Both the position numbers and the translations under genes were made by a program. From positions 1,550,001 to 1,614,000 of the forward strand of contig BLLK01000069.1 of assembly GCA_021927905.1 (NCBI GenBank): a stretch of DNA of 64,000 bases, read 5' to 3'. Numbering within the stretch: the stretch's first letter is position 1; the number at the start of each line of letters is the position of its first letter. The notes under the pieces are model-generated. The model saw only the letters and a list, made by a program, of their open reading frames with translations, was not told where the DNA came from and ran no database searches. This DNA comes from Chaetoceros tenuissimus (taxonomy: Eukaryota; Bacillariophyta; Thalassiosirophyceae; Chaetocerotales; Chaetocerotaceae). Shown here piece by piece: positions 19,139-29,907 of this stretch.

Positions 19139-20839
19139 ATGCCATCGAAAGATATGTATTACTACTCGCACTTTGCGCCCGAAGTTAGAACGCACTTGGA
19201 GGCTGGAGCTTTCAGGGCGCTCTGTCAGCATTTATCTGATCGCTCCGAACATATCCAGAATATTGATCTCATGATCGTAGCTGGATTCGGGAGAAATTGT
19301 CTTGCAAAGTGGCTTGTAAAAGAAGCACGTCATCTATCTGCAGATCTTGAGCATACAAGCCCTAAAGATGCTCTACTTTTGAATGCATTTGGTCACAGTC
19401 AAGCAACCCGTGAAGTATATGGCTGTGACTTTTTTCGATGGAAGAAAAAGTATCCTCAAAAGGCAACCTTTGAACAAATGCAAAGATATCAGGAGAGTGA
19501 GCACATTCATGCAGTGCATAAAGAAGATAAAATGCTTAAAACTGGTATGACTGTTGCCATGACTGAGGAATTCAATTCGAAGTTTAAGATGCGGTTGGAA
19601 GCTGGTGCATTTAGATCTCTTCTTCAACACTTATCGGAAAGAAGTGATGTTGTCCAGAACATTGATGTCATGACTACCGCTGGATTTTGTCGAAACTGTC
19701 TTGCAAAGGTAAGCATAAATTTTCTCTTTAGATTTTTGTTGATTACCAAAGAAATAAATACTAATTAATGAAAACTACGAAATCAGTGGCTTGTTGTGGA
19801 AGCACGTAAGCTCTCAGCTACAATTAAAGGAGTTTGTCAGGACTCATACACTGATGAAGAAAAAATCATGGTTCAGAATCTTGATGCATTTGGATATGAT
19901 GAAGCAGCGGAATATGTATATGGTGTAGCATATCCTGAGTGGAAGGCTGCACATGCGAAAAAAGCAAGTGATAAACAAATGGCATTGTACAAGGCTAGTA
20001 TTCCAATCCATGCGAAACACGATAAGGCTCTTCTTGAGCCTTTGTGTGATAAAGAAGATGCAACCGTAGTATCATCATCCGTGAAAGATGATCAAAGTCG
20101 GGTTCCTATGGCTTCTGCGGAAAGTCGTTCAACACCAACACCTCCAGTTGCAAAAGAGTCCATTCAACAAGTTGCAGCACCAGAAGCAAAGAAAAATCCT
20201 TTACTATCTGATGTTTGCTGTGAAGACTTGGATGCACCTGATGCAGCATGTGTTGCACAGACACCATCATTTAGAACTCCTCCACCACCAAAGGTGAATC
20301 TGTCACTTAAAGTTGGAATATTGACTGTCAGTGATCGCGCAGCAAACGGTGAATATGAAAATGGAGATCTATCTGGACCAGCAGTTGAGCAGGCAATCAA
20401 TGACACCTTGAAGAAATTGAATGGTATGCGTAATGAGTTAGATGAAACAAGAGCGCAAGTGAGCTTTTGCGTGAAAGCAATTGTTGAAGATGAAATGGAT
20501 CAAATCATTTCGAACCTGCATGAATGGTGTGGGAATAGTGAAGGTGGACTCACTTGTGATGTAATTTTTACAACAGGAGGAACTGGATTTTCTCCTCGTG
20601 ATGTAACCCCAGAAGCTACTTTGGAAGTGATTGAGAAGGAGGCATCAGGTTTAATGTCTTTTGTAACAGGTCAATGCGCGGCTATTCAACCTCTCGCTGC
20701 ACTATCTCGAGGAACTTGCGGAGTTTGTGGGAGTACTTTAATTGCAAATTTACCAGGAAATCCAGCTGCTGCGGGCCAAGTCATGGAAATCTTATTACCT
20801 CTTCTTTTACACGCAATCAAGGACTTGAAAGAACTTTAG
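19139..20839 (+). CDS. Two DUF1244 domains fused to a molybdopterin adenylyltransferase (MogA/Cnx1G-like) domain
   Basis: Exons 19139-19708 and 19787-20839, with a 78-nt intron, give 540 residues. The intron lies inside the second DUF1244, between CLAK and WLVVEA. Copy 1 (about 15-110) has AGFGRNCLAKW and copy 2 (about 140-240) has AGFCRNCLAKW, each followed by a VYG.xxxxWK motif. From about residue 365 comes a MoCF domain: GILTVSDRAANGEYENGD, FTTGGTGFSPRDVTPEAT, LSRGTCGVCGSTLIANLPGN. This matches the G domain of Cnx1/gephyrin and MogA, which adenylylates molybdopterin before Mo insertion. A Ser/Pro-rich linker joins the parts. The MogA call is strong; the role of DUF1244 is unknown. Confidence 0.88.
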
Positions 20840-21318
20840 TCAGTGATGAAAGTACCTAAGATTACAAAGTGAATGTATTAGTTGCGTACTGGTGCAAGTA
20901 ATTATAAATATGGAAACATAAAAATATAGTCAGTATTTGGTTCAGCAGAGATTATCTCTGTATTTCTTTTTTGCTTCTTATTTTAAGAGAAAATAAAAAC
21001 AATGACAAAACGTCATACGATGAAGATGGCTATTGAGAAGCACATTTGGCAAGAGGGTTGTTACGTAAATATACGAGTAGTAGTACGTACGCGTAGTAAA
21101 TCCTTTAGCACTGCAGCACAGCATCATCCATCATCCATCATCCAACATCCACATCTCTTATCTATCTGATCATCAGTTTCGTAATTCAGACAGGTATTAC
21201 CTTGTGATCAATATATCTATCTACACACAAGTGGTAAAATCATTGTCAACAACATTACATCCCAGAGAGAAAGAGAGAGATAATTGCTACAGTCATATAA
21301 GACAAGTATCGAACAAAG
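20840..21318. other. Intergenic region with CATC repeat and TACGTA motifs
   Basis: No gene seen. It holds a short CATC-rich microsatellite (about 21122-21150) and TACGTA palindromes at 21062-21067 and 21084-21089, upstream of the cyclophilin gene. Confidence 0.4.
21083..21090. promoter_or_regulatory. GTACGTAC palindrome
   Basis: About 230 bases upstream of the cyclophilin start. It is one of a set of similar intergenic palindromes in this window. Confidence 0.25.
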
Positions 21319-22800
21319 ATGAGCGATGTGGCAAGAAAGTGTTACTTCCTTATTTCTATCGCGGGAGAAAAACCAAGAAAGGTAGTCTTTGAACTAGCAT
21401 CAGATATTGTACCCAAAACCTGTCAGAACTTTGCTTCATTTTGCTCATCAAAAGATTCAAAGAAAACATATAGAAACACACTAATTCATCGCGTAATACC
21501 ATCATTCATGATACAAGGGGGAGATTATGAAAGTGGAGATGGGTTCGGAGGCGAAGCTTTCGAAGGTGGAAAGCTATTGGACGAATCATTTGAATTGAAA
21601 CATGATTCAGCAGGTGTTTTATCTATGGCTAACAGTGGCAAGAATTCTGGTGGAAGTCAGTTCTTTATCACATTAGATAAGACTCCGCACTTGGATGGAA
21701 AGCATGTTGTATTTGGAAAGGTGATCGAGGGCCTTGACGTTGTGAAAGATATTGCAAAAGTAGAAACAGCTGAAAACGATCGCCCTGTTGCTCTTCAAAA
21801 GGTAAAGATTGTAGATTGTGGGAGTGGTGATGGTAACATCATGGACAGTGACTCGTCAGGATCAGAATCAAATAGAAGACGAGAAAAAAAGTCGAAAAAG
21901 AAATATTCCAAGAAGAGAAGGTCTAGAAAGTATTCAGATGATTACGATTCTGAATCTTCATATGAAAGAAAAAGAGATCGAAAAGATAAGAAGAAAAGAA
22001 AGAAGAAATCTTCTCGTAGACGTGATGATGATTCGTACAGTGACGACGATAGCTCGATAGACTCGAGAGAGCATAAGCGTCACAAAAAGGACAAGAAGAA
22101 GAGATACTACAGCGATGATTCTTCATCAGAAGATTCCCATAGGCATCGTAAAAAGAAGTCACATAAAAAAGATAGGAAGCATAGAAGTAAAAGGAGCAGG
22201 AAATATAGTGAAGATTCGAATAGTTCAGATGATAGTAGATATAATAGAAAGTCAAAGAAGAGTCAGAAGAAGAGATCAAGAAAAGAAAACACCCAAACTT
22301 CGTCGTCGACAAATTCTTTTGGGAAATATGGGATTGTGCGAGATTCAGATTTTTTGAATTCTGCAAAAGTGAAGCGATCATTCGAAATCTGGATACAAGA
22401 GGTGAAAGGAATTCCCCTGGGGTCGAATCTCGCTAGACATGAGCTTGAAGAATATCGAAAGACATTTGCTGAAGATTACAATACAGCTACCCTCCCACAT
22501 GAGAAATACTACGACTATGATAAGTGGGAAATGGAGGAATATCAGAAGCAAAAGGAAGAATCAAAGAAGAAGAAGGGTGCTCGGAGTGATGAATTCGAGT
22601 TTCAAGAAGAAATGAAACGTAAAGCAGAAGAGAAAAAGAGAAAAGAACTTGAACTGACTAGAATGATGATGAGCAAAGACAAGATAGAGGAAATGAAGCA
22701 CCAAGCCCGAATTAAAGCTGAAATGGTGAATGCTTATAGAGTTGGGGATGAAGAAACTAGGAAGAAGCTTCAAAGAAGGCTGAATCCAGAAGAAAATTAA
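21319..22800 (+). CDS. RS-rich nuclear cyclophilin (PPIG/CYP-RS type)
   Basis: 493 residues, intronless. Residues 1-175 form a cyclophilin prolyl isomerase domain: HRVIPSFMIQGGD (catalytic Arg, Phe, Gln), SGGSQFFITLDKTPHLDGKHVVFG. His replaces the Trp that in cyclophilin A contacts cyclosporin, as in PPIG-like nuclear cyclophilins. About 150 residues of Lys/Arg/Ser/Asp repeats follow (KKSKKKYSKKRRSRKYSDD), typical of splicing-associated proteins. The last 160 residues form a separate block (FEIWIQEVKGI, EDYNTATLPHEKYYDYDKW) rich in Glu/Lys helix, which I cannot name. A role in spliceosome or transcription-coupled isomerisation is likely. Confidence 0.9.
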   Translation: MSDVARKCYFLISIAGEKPRKVVFELASDIVPKTCQNFASFCSSKDSKKTYRNTLIHRVIPSFMIQGGDYESGDGFGGEAFEGGKLLDESFELKHDSAGVLSMANSGKNSGGSQFFITLDKTPHLDGKHVVFGKVIEGLDVVKDIAKVETAENDRPVALQKVKIVDCGSGDGNIMDSDSSGSESNRRREKKSKKKYSKKRRSRKYSDDYDSESSYERKRDRKDKKKRKKKSSRRRDDDSYSDDDSSIDSREHKRHKKDKKKRYYSDDSSSEDSHRHRKKKSHKKDRKHRSKRSRKYSEDSNSSDDSRYNRKSKKSQKKRSRKENTQTSSSTNSFGKYGIVRDSDFLNSAKVKRSFEIWIQEVKGIPLGSNLARHELEEYRKTFAEDYNTATLPHEKYYDYDKWEMEEYQKQKEESKKKKGARSDEFEFQEEMKRKAEEKKRKELELTRMMMSKDKIEEMKHQARIKAEMVNAYRVGDEETRKKLQRRLNPEEN

Positions 22801-22858
22801 TACAAGTTTTTTACAATAAGGTTAGCACACGTTTCAACTAGCTTCTAATCTAGTTACT

Positions 22859-23677
22859 TTACATGTTTGTAAATTTCTGACTTTTCATCCATTCCACTAC
22901 AGCAGGATTTTCTTTTCCAGACATTATTTCGTTCGTCTTTTCTCTACCATATTCTTCTTCCATTTTTTCCAGAAGATCAATGTTTCTTTGCCACACTCTA
23001 CTCGAGTCTCCATCTAGCTTTTTTACTGCGCCTTCTACCTCTTCTTCCCTCAATATATGAAATATTGGATATGGACTGCGATTTGTCAAATTGTCAACTC
23101 CGTCTTCCTCACTTCCTTGGAATTGAAACTGAGGGTGGAATGGAGCTATTTGGATCACACCTTCGAGCTCATTATCTTGAAGCATCATTTCTGCTTGAGA
23201 AACAACCTCATAAAATCCAAGAAAGTCGTCTGGACAAAGATCTGGGCATACAATCAACGTGGTTCCTGTGTCGTCGCTTCTGAGTATGCTCTCGTACAGA
23301 ACGTTGCTGAGGATCTCCTCGACGTCATCGCCGCGTACAATGTGAGTGAAAAGCTTGTTTGTGGATCTTGATTTTTCAGCAAAAGGACAAAAGTTTAAAC
23401 CTACAATCACGTTCTTGACCCATTTTGAAACAGAGTCTTCTATTTGATCATCGCTGTCGTGAATGTATTGAGCAATTGCAGTAGTTTGTCTCTTGATGAC
23501 TGCATTTTGCATTGGTCTTGAATTTGAAATGAATGCTGCTGGTCTATTGAAGGAGCTGCACATGGAAAGTGTCCTTTTCATCGAGGAACGGAGAACATTG
23601 TTGTTCATCATTCCTTTGGAAGCAAGAGTTCGTGTTAAGTTCATCATCATTAGTATTTTTATGAGAGTGGTCTTCAT
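22859..23677 (-). CDS. DUF1415 family protein with organelle-type presequence
   Basis: 272 residues. The DUF1415 block runs from about 80 to the end: WVKNVIVGLNFCPFA, TTLIVCPDLCPDDFL, GVIQIAPFHPQFQF and TNRSPYPIFHILRE are its conserved pieces. The first 70 residues are rich in Arg, Ser and Met with few acids, suggesting mitochondrial import. DUF1415 is mainly bacterial and has no known activity. The gene ends tail-to-tail 58 bases from the cyclophilin stop. Start at 23677 is the first ATG. Confidence 0.85.
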   Translation of the reverse strand: MKTTLIKILMMMNLTRTLASKGMMNNNVLRSSMKRTLSMCSSFNRPAAFISNSRPMQNAVIKRQTTAIAQYIHDSDDQIEDSVSKWVKNVIVGLNFCPFAEKSRSTNKLFTHIVRGDDVEEILSNVLYESILRSDDTGTTLIVCPDLCPDDFLGFYEVVSQAEMMLQDNELEGVIQIAPFHPQFQFQGSEEDGVDNLTNRSPYPIFHILREEEVEGAVKKLDGDSSRVWQRNIDLLEKMEEEYGREKTNEIMSGKENPAVVEWMKSQKFTNM

Positions 23678-23713
23678 TTCACAATTTGATTTTAGAACAA
23701 TTAGGAAGAAGAT

Positions 23714-23983
23714 CTATGCGGTGGTGAAAAGTAAGTGACGGTAATTGAGTGTGAGTGAGTCGTAAATCGCCGTAAAAGAATTTCCATCTGCATGAAATTC
23801 ATTGGTTCCGGAAGCACGCTGAGTCGTATCTTGCTGGCAAAGTAACCAGCCACGTTTTGAGATTTTACGTTGTGGTTCGTCATTGTTTTTCGTATCTTTC
23901 TTCTCATCATCATGTGGCAAACCTTGCCAAGAAGTAACCACGTAATGCTTCTCAATAGCCTTTTTAAGTTCGTAGTTCGTCAT
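23714..23983 (-). CDS. Possible small hypothetical protein
   Basis: 89 residues from ATG to stop, hydrophilic, no recognised domain (starts MTNYELKKAIEKHYVVTSW). It lies between the DUF1415 start and the Rieske oxygenase stop, all on the minus strand. The overlapping second frame lacks better features. It could be a real short gene, given the non-repetitive composition, or chance. Confidence 0.35.
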   Translation of the reverse strand: MTNYELKKAIEKHYVVTSWQGLPHDDEKKDTKNNDEPQRKISKRGWLLCQQDTTQRASGTNEFHADGNSFTAIYDSLTLNYRHLLFTTA

Positions 23984-24179
23984 TGTTTTTCTTTTAGGCT
24001 ATGAGCTTGAGAAAAAAAAAAAGACAAAAATGATACTCGCTCATGAACCAAAAGCAAAGAAAAGTATTTTATAAAAAATGTTTTACTCTCATATGTATTG
24101 ATTTAGTTTTGAACATGTAAAGGTACAAGTACCTAATAATTCCTAAAGTAATAGTTACAAAAAGTACCCAATGACGGTT

Positions 24180-25730
24180 TTAATCGTCAGCGATTGCAGC
24201 AACAGATCTATCGTCAAGCAAGCTAGTTTCATAGTTTCCCTCAAGGGCAGTTGCAAATTTCTTCAAGAAATTTCTTCCGTACAATGACAAACCAGCACTC
24301 AAGAGACCTACAACAGGCATTCTGCTGCTCAAAATTCCACTTGCAAAAGCCAAAAATAAAAGGCCCTTTTGTCCTCTCTTCATATTCTTCAAGGACTTGC
24401 GACAGGTCGCACAGTGCTTTACATGATTCTCCCAAGGATCAATCTGTTCTCTTCTAGAAAGTGCTTTTGGTCCTAGTAATTCCATAGTTGCCATTGAAAA
24501 CGTATGCGCTGGAGAATCTGCCAGCCCATTTTCTTTCCACCATTTTCGAAATACAGAGACTCCGGTATCACTTTTGGATGCATATATATAGTCCATATTA
24601 GCCAATTTCTTTGCTGATTGACCCAATGCCAAATCTTTACGCTTGACAACTTCTCTTTCGGTATCATGAAGCCATATATCAGAATTCAAGAAACGATTGC
24701 TACCTGCATGAAGCAGAAAATCTGGTAACTTGATTGGAGGTGAATTGAAAAAGACTCTGCATTTCCCAGCTTCTACTGGTGCAAGCCAAATACATAGTGC
24801 AGGGACCTTTGATTTTTTGCCTGTTTCTTCGTCTACACTATCCCCCTTGTATTCTCCATAATGATAACAAGACGGTCTTTGGAAGGACGCATATGCATCG
24901 CGTTTCCTCTTTCTTGTGATATCTTTGAAACTAACCTCTACATGTGTGAAATTACTCTTTATTTCAGCCATTTCAATGGGAATTCCATCGTCTCTTGTAG
25001 ATTGCAGCTTATGATGCGCAAAAGGAATGTGCGCCGGATCCATAAAATTCTCAACGAGAAAATCAAAAGAGTAAGGCAAATCTCTAACATATACTTGCCT
25101 ACCGCTTTCCATCTGAGGAGCTAAATATGGATAGTAATCTTCTGGAAGCAATGACTGTGGAAATACCTCTCCATGTAGACTACTTGGTAAGAACACGAAA
25201 AGTAAGTCTCCAACAGAGTGAATTGGAAAAGTCTGTACATTCGAATTTTCATTATTTTGAACAGATTCAATTGTCTTTGATTCGTCCAATTGAGGAATGC
25301 ATTTTACTACACCAGTTTCTGAGAATTGCCATCCATGGTAAGGGCACTCAATACAATTAGTCTTTGGGTTTACTCTTCCTTGAGAGAGAGGTGCTAATCT
25401 ATGAGTGCACGCATCAATCTGTGCAGCCCATTCGCAAGTATTGTGAGGATCTTTTTTACTGTCGCTCTCTGTGTGCCACACTACCAGGTCATGGTTCATC
25501 ACTCTGATGCGCTGAGGACCTAGGCCATAAAGACCCTTTTTGGAAGCGAGAGGGATCCAAGCACCGATTCCAAGTTCATCAGAAGCCTGGTCACATCTAG
25601 GTAACTCGTCTGTATCTGTTGAACTAGAGAGTCTGAACTGCTTTGGTACAGCTGATTTTGGAAAGGGAGAATTCTGAAAGGCAGCTACACTGCCAAGCAG
25701 TAATAGACATCTAAGGGCAGATGTGAGCAT
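24180..25730 (-). CDS. Rieske oxygenase, pheophorbide a oxygenase (PAO/ACD1)-like, plastid-targeted
   Basis: 516 residues. Leader with signal peptide and Phe at the cut (SVAA-F18-QNSP), a typical diatom plastid bipartite signal. Rieske [2Fe-2S] ligands are C108-T-H110 and C129-P-Y-H132. The mononuclear iron site is ENFMD230PAH233IPFAH238H. Near the C-terminus is HCATCRKSLKNMKR, the CxxC element of the PAO/TIC55/PTC52 group, followed by hydrophobic segments that could anchor it in a plastid membrane. PAO opens the chlorin ring during chlorophyll breakdown, but related enzymes (TIC55, PTC52) act on other chlorophyll intermediates, so the substrate is uncertain. Confidence 0.85.
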   Translation of the reverse strand: MLTSALRCLLLLGSVAAFQNSPFPKSAVPKQFRLSSSTDTDELPRCDQASDELGIGAWIPLASKKGLYGLGPQRIRVMNHDLVVWHTESDSKKDPHNTCEWAAQIDACTHRLAPLSQGRVNPKTNCIECPYHGWQFSETGVVKCIPQLDESKTIESVQNNENSNVQTFPIHSVGDLLFVFLPSSLHGEVFPQSLLPEDYYPYLAPQMESGRQVYVRDLPYSFDFLVENFMDPAHIPFAHHKLQSTRDDGIPIEMAEIKSNFTHVEVSFKDITRKRKRDAYASFQRPSCYHYGEYKGDSVDEETGKKSKVPALCIWLAPVEAGKCRVFFNSPPIKLPDFLLHAGSNRFLNSDIWLHDTEREVVKRKDLALGQSAKKLANMDYIYASKSDTGVSVFRKWWKENGLADSPAHTFSMATMELLGPKALSRREQIDPWENHVKHCATCRKSLKNMKRGQKGLLFLAFASGILSSRMPVVGLLSAGLSLYGRNFLKKFATALEGNYETSLLDDRSVAAIADD

Positions 25731-27430
25731 GTTTAACTTGATCTCAGTGCGGATTATATAGTTAGACTAGTAATCAATTTGAATTCTTTTTTGTTGAATG
25801 CACAAAATGCAAGATCTGAATGCGATCTTTTTGTTGAGTAGACTAGTCTAGCTAGTACAATAAATACGTACGTAAAAGATCTTTTTCAGTGACTCTTAGC
25901 CTATTATTACATCTTTTCCAAAACGATCATTGCATTCCGCATTGGCCGTTCTTTCCTTTGGGTCTTCTTTCCGATACGTCAACATTACAATTTCTAATGA
26001 ATTGTGAATAGGGTATTGCATTCATGCACAAAGCTTCTTGCAGTCTTCCTAAAAAGGACTGCAACATTTAGAAGAAGAATTATGACGTGGATAGTAGATA
26101 TATTCATATGCTTAAGGTAGTAATCAAATTTATGCTCCAAGTTTATGATTACGGAGGATTCGATTCTGTAAAGAATACTGAGTGGGAGGATGATTCCAAA
26201 GTATACTCCATCATGCTATCTTTTGTCAGTACTGTTATATACTGGGATCAAGAAATCAGCTGAGATTTGTCCACCCTGGCATCATCAAGGCACAGTCCAT
26301 TTGAAGAATGGATTTGGCTACTTTGTCGAAGGCCATCGCATTGTCACTACTCACATCGACAGCTTCATATCACCATCAAAATATAGTGTTACCTCTCTTG
26401 CTAACTTCAGTTCGCCCTTTCTGTACTAATAACCAGTATTTCATTGTTCATATAGCTTCTTATTCTGAGGTCAACGATGATTGTGTATCAGACTCTTAAA
26501 TTGCTTAATGTAGAAATGTGTTTTCTTTTTCCTAAGATTCTCTTTTGTTTTGATATTAAAAAGATAATCTTAACCTTCCTTTTCTTGGAAGTATTTTGTA
26601 GCCTCCTAGGTCTATGTACTTGGTACCGTCATCTCTCGAAAGAGTTGGTATATCTAGAACCATTAGCCCGCACTGCATCTAGTCAATCACCATCTAGTGT
26701 ACAATAAAACTGCCTCTACTAGCATTTCTGTTTCATCAACTTTTCCACATACTGAACCATACGTACCTTAGCTAGAAAGCCATTTTCATATTCAATTGAT
26801 TTACACTCTCTCAAGAAACAACGTTATGATTTTCACCATTATTTCTCATTCCACGATGCATGATGCAAAAATTATGAGAAGTACTAATCATAGACACTCA
26901 GTTGATGCCAAGAAACCTGTTTACTTGATGCTGGCTGAACTGCGGAAATCTTTCAATTTGCAGGTATGTACCGACCATTCATCTTTCGAAGTCCAATGGA
27001 TATTTATCTAGAATGTCATTTGATTGATTTTTAAGGTGTCCTTCTATTTAGAGGAATAAATTCTACACTGAGTGATCGTCAAATAAAGCATAGGGTGTTT
27101 TTTCCAAGAAGGAAAGTGAACAAAGGATAGGAATACTGATGTTGAAAAGCAAAAACGGTACGCCACTGTCAATTGCAATCCAGGGCAAATGAAAATACAG
27201 GTGAATCTTTGACGCACTGTTACTACGAATGTAGAGCTAGGTAGAGAATGAATTAGATAAATCTGTTTCATCGCCTAAGGGGAAAATTGTAATCTATGAC
27301 CTGAATGATTTTACCTATATTTCTTCTCAGAAATCTTCTAAAGAAACGCCAACCTTGCTGCTCTAATCTACTCTTTTGCAAGCTCCCAGGTTCAATTGTC
27401 AACAAGACAAAGAAAAGATTTAAGTTTCTA
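25731..27430. other. Longest gene-free stretch
   Basis: About 1.7 kb. It contains only short open frames of up to 79 codons without recognisable domains. A stretch at 26816-26962 ends in a possible donor (CAG-GTATGT) but has no partner exon I can place. One further TACGTA lies at 26760. It may hold promoters, a noncoding RNA or a decayed gene. Confidence 0.4.
25865..25874. promoter_or_regulatory. TACGTACGTA palindrome
   Basis: About 135 bases upstream of the Rieske oxygenase start, in its promoter region. Confidence 0.3.
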
Positions 27431-28241
27431 TTATAGGTTTTGTGATATTTTTCCTGTCTCTTGTTCCACAATACGAAGGCATAAGTTCAACATTCTCTCC
27501 CGCAGACCTGACAAACATTTCGACATGTTTCTCTCTAACATGTCTCTCTCTCTTTTTAGGAGATCTACAACATCTTGGGATCCATTTATTGTTGTCAGGA
27601 GAAGTTCTGCGTCATTGAGAACTACAATCCTTTGCCGAGCTAAAAATTTCTATTATTAGCAGGCATATTAATCTTTCTTCATCGAACAAAGTTGTACTTG
27701 TCTCACCTTTTTGCGATCTGTAATCTTCAAGAGACTGATACATTTTTGCAAGCTTCTGTCGGTATATGGTGGTCTGACTTTCAATGAGACAAGGCCCAGA
27801 TTGTAATTGCCATACTTGATCACAAGATAATTTTTGGAGATGGCTATCGATCTTTCTTTTCCTCGTGCCTAAAGCATATTCCTTTTCCATCGCATCGACT
27901 TTTTGCAGCAATTTCAGTTCTCGATGATGTATCATTTCTTTTTGCAGCAACTTGGTGTGGTCTTCATATTCACTTTCATTGATCTCCTGCAACCTCGCAG
28001 TTCGCCATCGAAGGATTTCATTCCTTGCTGCTTGAATATCTTTCATCGATGTGGTTTTCGTTTGAAGTCTTTTCGATATATTCTCCTTGTCATCTCTTGC
28101 CTTGGGTTGAGGTAAGGCATTCACAGACTCGCCATCCACTTCACAACTTTTTGTTGTAGAGAATGAAAGAGGTGTTTGGCATGCCGTTGAATGAAAATGA
28201 CCAGCAGGAAGAGGAAGCATAACAAAGTGCTCATTCTTCAT
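27431..28241 (-). CDS. Coiled-coil protein of unknown function
   Basis: Exons 28241-27707 and 27639-27431, joined over a 67-nt intron with a CTGCTAAT branch-like element, give 247 residues. The join replaces an unlikely read-through tail with a helical Leu/Glu/Arg-rich end (QDVVDLLKRERDMLERN). The middle (about 65-140) is a charged coiled coil (ARNEILRWRTARLQEINESEYEDH). A centriolar or cytoskeletal role would be a guess. No domain recognised. Confidence 0.65.
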
Positions 28242-28461
28242 TTTCGGTTTTGCATTGAATCAATATGATTTTAAATGATTCTTTGAGAAAGGGAAAAACA
28301 CAGAGATCAATCAAGTACTGATCCATAAAAGAAGTTACTACAAAAATACATACTTCACGTCAAGTTTGCACAGATTCCACAGGCATCAAGAGGTCCTTTC
28401 ATTTACGTCACATTGCCAAATAAGTAGTATACATTCTTTCATGTCGCATGAGATACCTCCT

Positions 28462-29907
28462 TTACTCCACAGAATTGTCAGATCTATCAAGCAAAGACTT
28501 TATCACAGCGTAATGCTCTAGCCTTTTTGGTTGCCGTAACAAGAAGTTGTAAATCTCAGAATTTTGGCTTTTAGCAAGAGCTATTACCGTTGCTGAATTT
28601 TCGGCTCCAAAACACCTCGATAAAAAATTGACAATGATGAGATTATTTCCTTTGACTGCATGATACATGGTTGTTCTTCCTTGATCATCTTTTGTAAAGA
28701 AGTTAGCTCCTCTTCTTATCAACTCATAGCAATGTTCAAATGATCCTCTTCTGCATGCAATCATCAAAGCTGTCATACTGTCAGACTTTGTTTTCACATC
28801 AATGTAAGCTCCTAAACCAAGGAGCCATATCAATCTCTCCAAACTCCCATATTTGGTAGCGTAATGAATCGATGCGTAACCTTCATAATTTTTCGGAGAG
28901 TCACATTCATTTACATTACAATTCCAACCCACTAGAATTTCACAAATGTTTTGTCTCATCTGATTGTCTGTGATGGAGAAACTTGGCTCATCCCCACTAT
29001 CAGCTTTACAAGAACGGCGAAAAATTGTCTGAAATGGAGTAGATCCTTCCTTTACTCGTTCAATATCAGCTCCGTGACTTAGCGCTTTCTCAACCTCGAT
29101 CGGTTTTAAGGAATTAATAGCTTCGAGTAATGTTTCATCGCAAACACCATCTCTAGATTCGGATGTTAGATTCCTTTTCACTCTTGTGATGAAGTAAGAA
29201 AACTTGGCTTTGTTCCTTGCATTGACTTCCAATAGTTTTGTGACCCTTAATCGCCTCGTACGCTTTCCTCCGTCGTAATTACTCTTGAAATCTTTTAGAG
29301 CATTACGAACCTTTACGCTGTTGGTCTTACTTTTTGCATCTCTCCAGGCAGCTATAGGTTGAGATTGTTGTTGCCTCAATTGTCTCCTCGAAAAAGAAGA
29401 ATCGAGCCTATCTGCAAGTTGAATTTTAACAGATAATTGACTTTCATCGGGAATTAAACTAGTATTTTGTTCATTTCCAAACACTTTCAAGGGATTGTGT
29501 TCATGAACAATTTCATCATGTAATGCAAGCTTGGGGCTTATATTTTTGTCCAGAGCTGACATAAACTTTATTTCATCTCTTATCTGGTGAGGATTGGTTA
29601 TTACTTTACGATCAAAGTCGGTAGGAACTTCATCGTGTCCTTCATTCTCTAAATCTCTTTCTAAACGCAAATAAGCTTTTCCATATACTCTAGTCTCCAA
29701 AATCAGTTCTGTTGGAATGCTAGATATATCAAAGTGAGTCACATTATGATTGCGGTTACATTTGTCATCAAACTGCAACTCGGCTTTTTCAGCTTTAGAT
29801 GTATTCAACTCATTTGATAATTGCTTCCCATAAAAGGATGCATTGAATTGAGACTTGGGCAAATTTCCATTTCTTTCCAGAAGAACGCTGGGTGCGATTG
29901 CTGGCAT
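28462..29907 (-). CDS. Ankyrin-repeat protein
   Basis: 481 residues, intronless. Residues 1-260 are polar with no recognised domain and basic stretches (GGKRTRRLRVTK). From about 265 on, ankyrin repeats are visible: LLEAINSLKPIEVEKALSHGAD, YASIHYATKYGSLERLIWLLG, TALMIACRRGSFEHCYELIRRGA, TTMYHAVKGNNLIIVNFLS. Ankyrins mediate protein contacts, so partner and pathway cannot be read from this. It is followed at 350 bases by the leishmanolysin gene, same strand. Confidence 0.8.
   Translation of the reverse strand: MPAIAPSVLLERNGNLPKSQFNASFYGKQLSNELNTSKAEKAELQFDDKCNRNHNVTHFDISSIPTELILETRVYGKAYLRLERDLENEGHDEVPTDFDRKVITNPHQIRDEIKFMSALDKNISPKLALHDEIVHEHNPLKVFGNEQNTSLIPDESQLSVKIQLADRLDSSFSRRQLRQQQSQPIAAWRDAKSKTNSVKVRNALKDFKSNYDGGKRTRRLRVTKLLEVNARNKAKFSYFITRVKRNLTSESRDGVCDETLLEAINSLKPIEVEKALSHGADIERVKEGSTPFQTIFRRSCKADSGDEPSFSITDNQMRQNICEILVGWNCNVNECDSPKNYEGYASIHYATKYGSLERLIWLLGLGAYIDVKTKSDSMTALMIACRRGSFEHCYELIRRGANFFTKDDQGRTTMYHAVKGNNLIIVNFLSRCFGAENSATVIALAKSQNSEIYNFLLRQPKRLEHYAVIKSLLDRSDNSVE

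Noticed and set aside
26190-26429. 79-codon plus-strand frame in the gene desert
   Set aside because: No domain, no start context, composition like its surroundings; not enough to call a gene.
26816-26962. Exon-like stretch ending in CAG-GTATGT
   Set aside because: No acceptor with a continuing open frame was found downstream.
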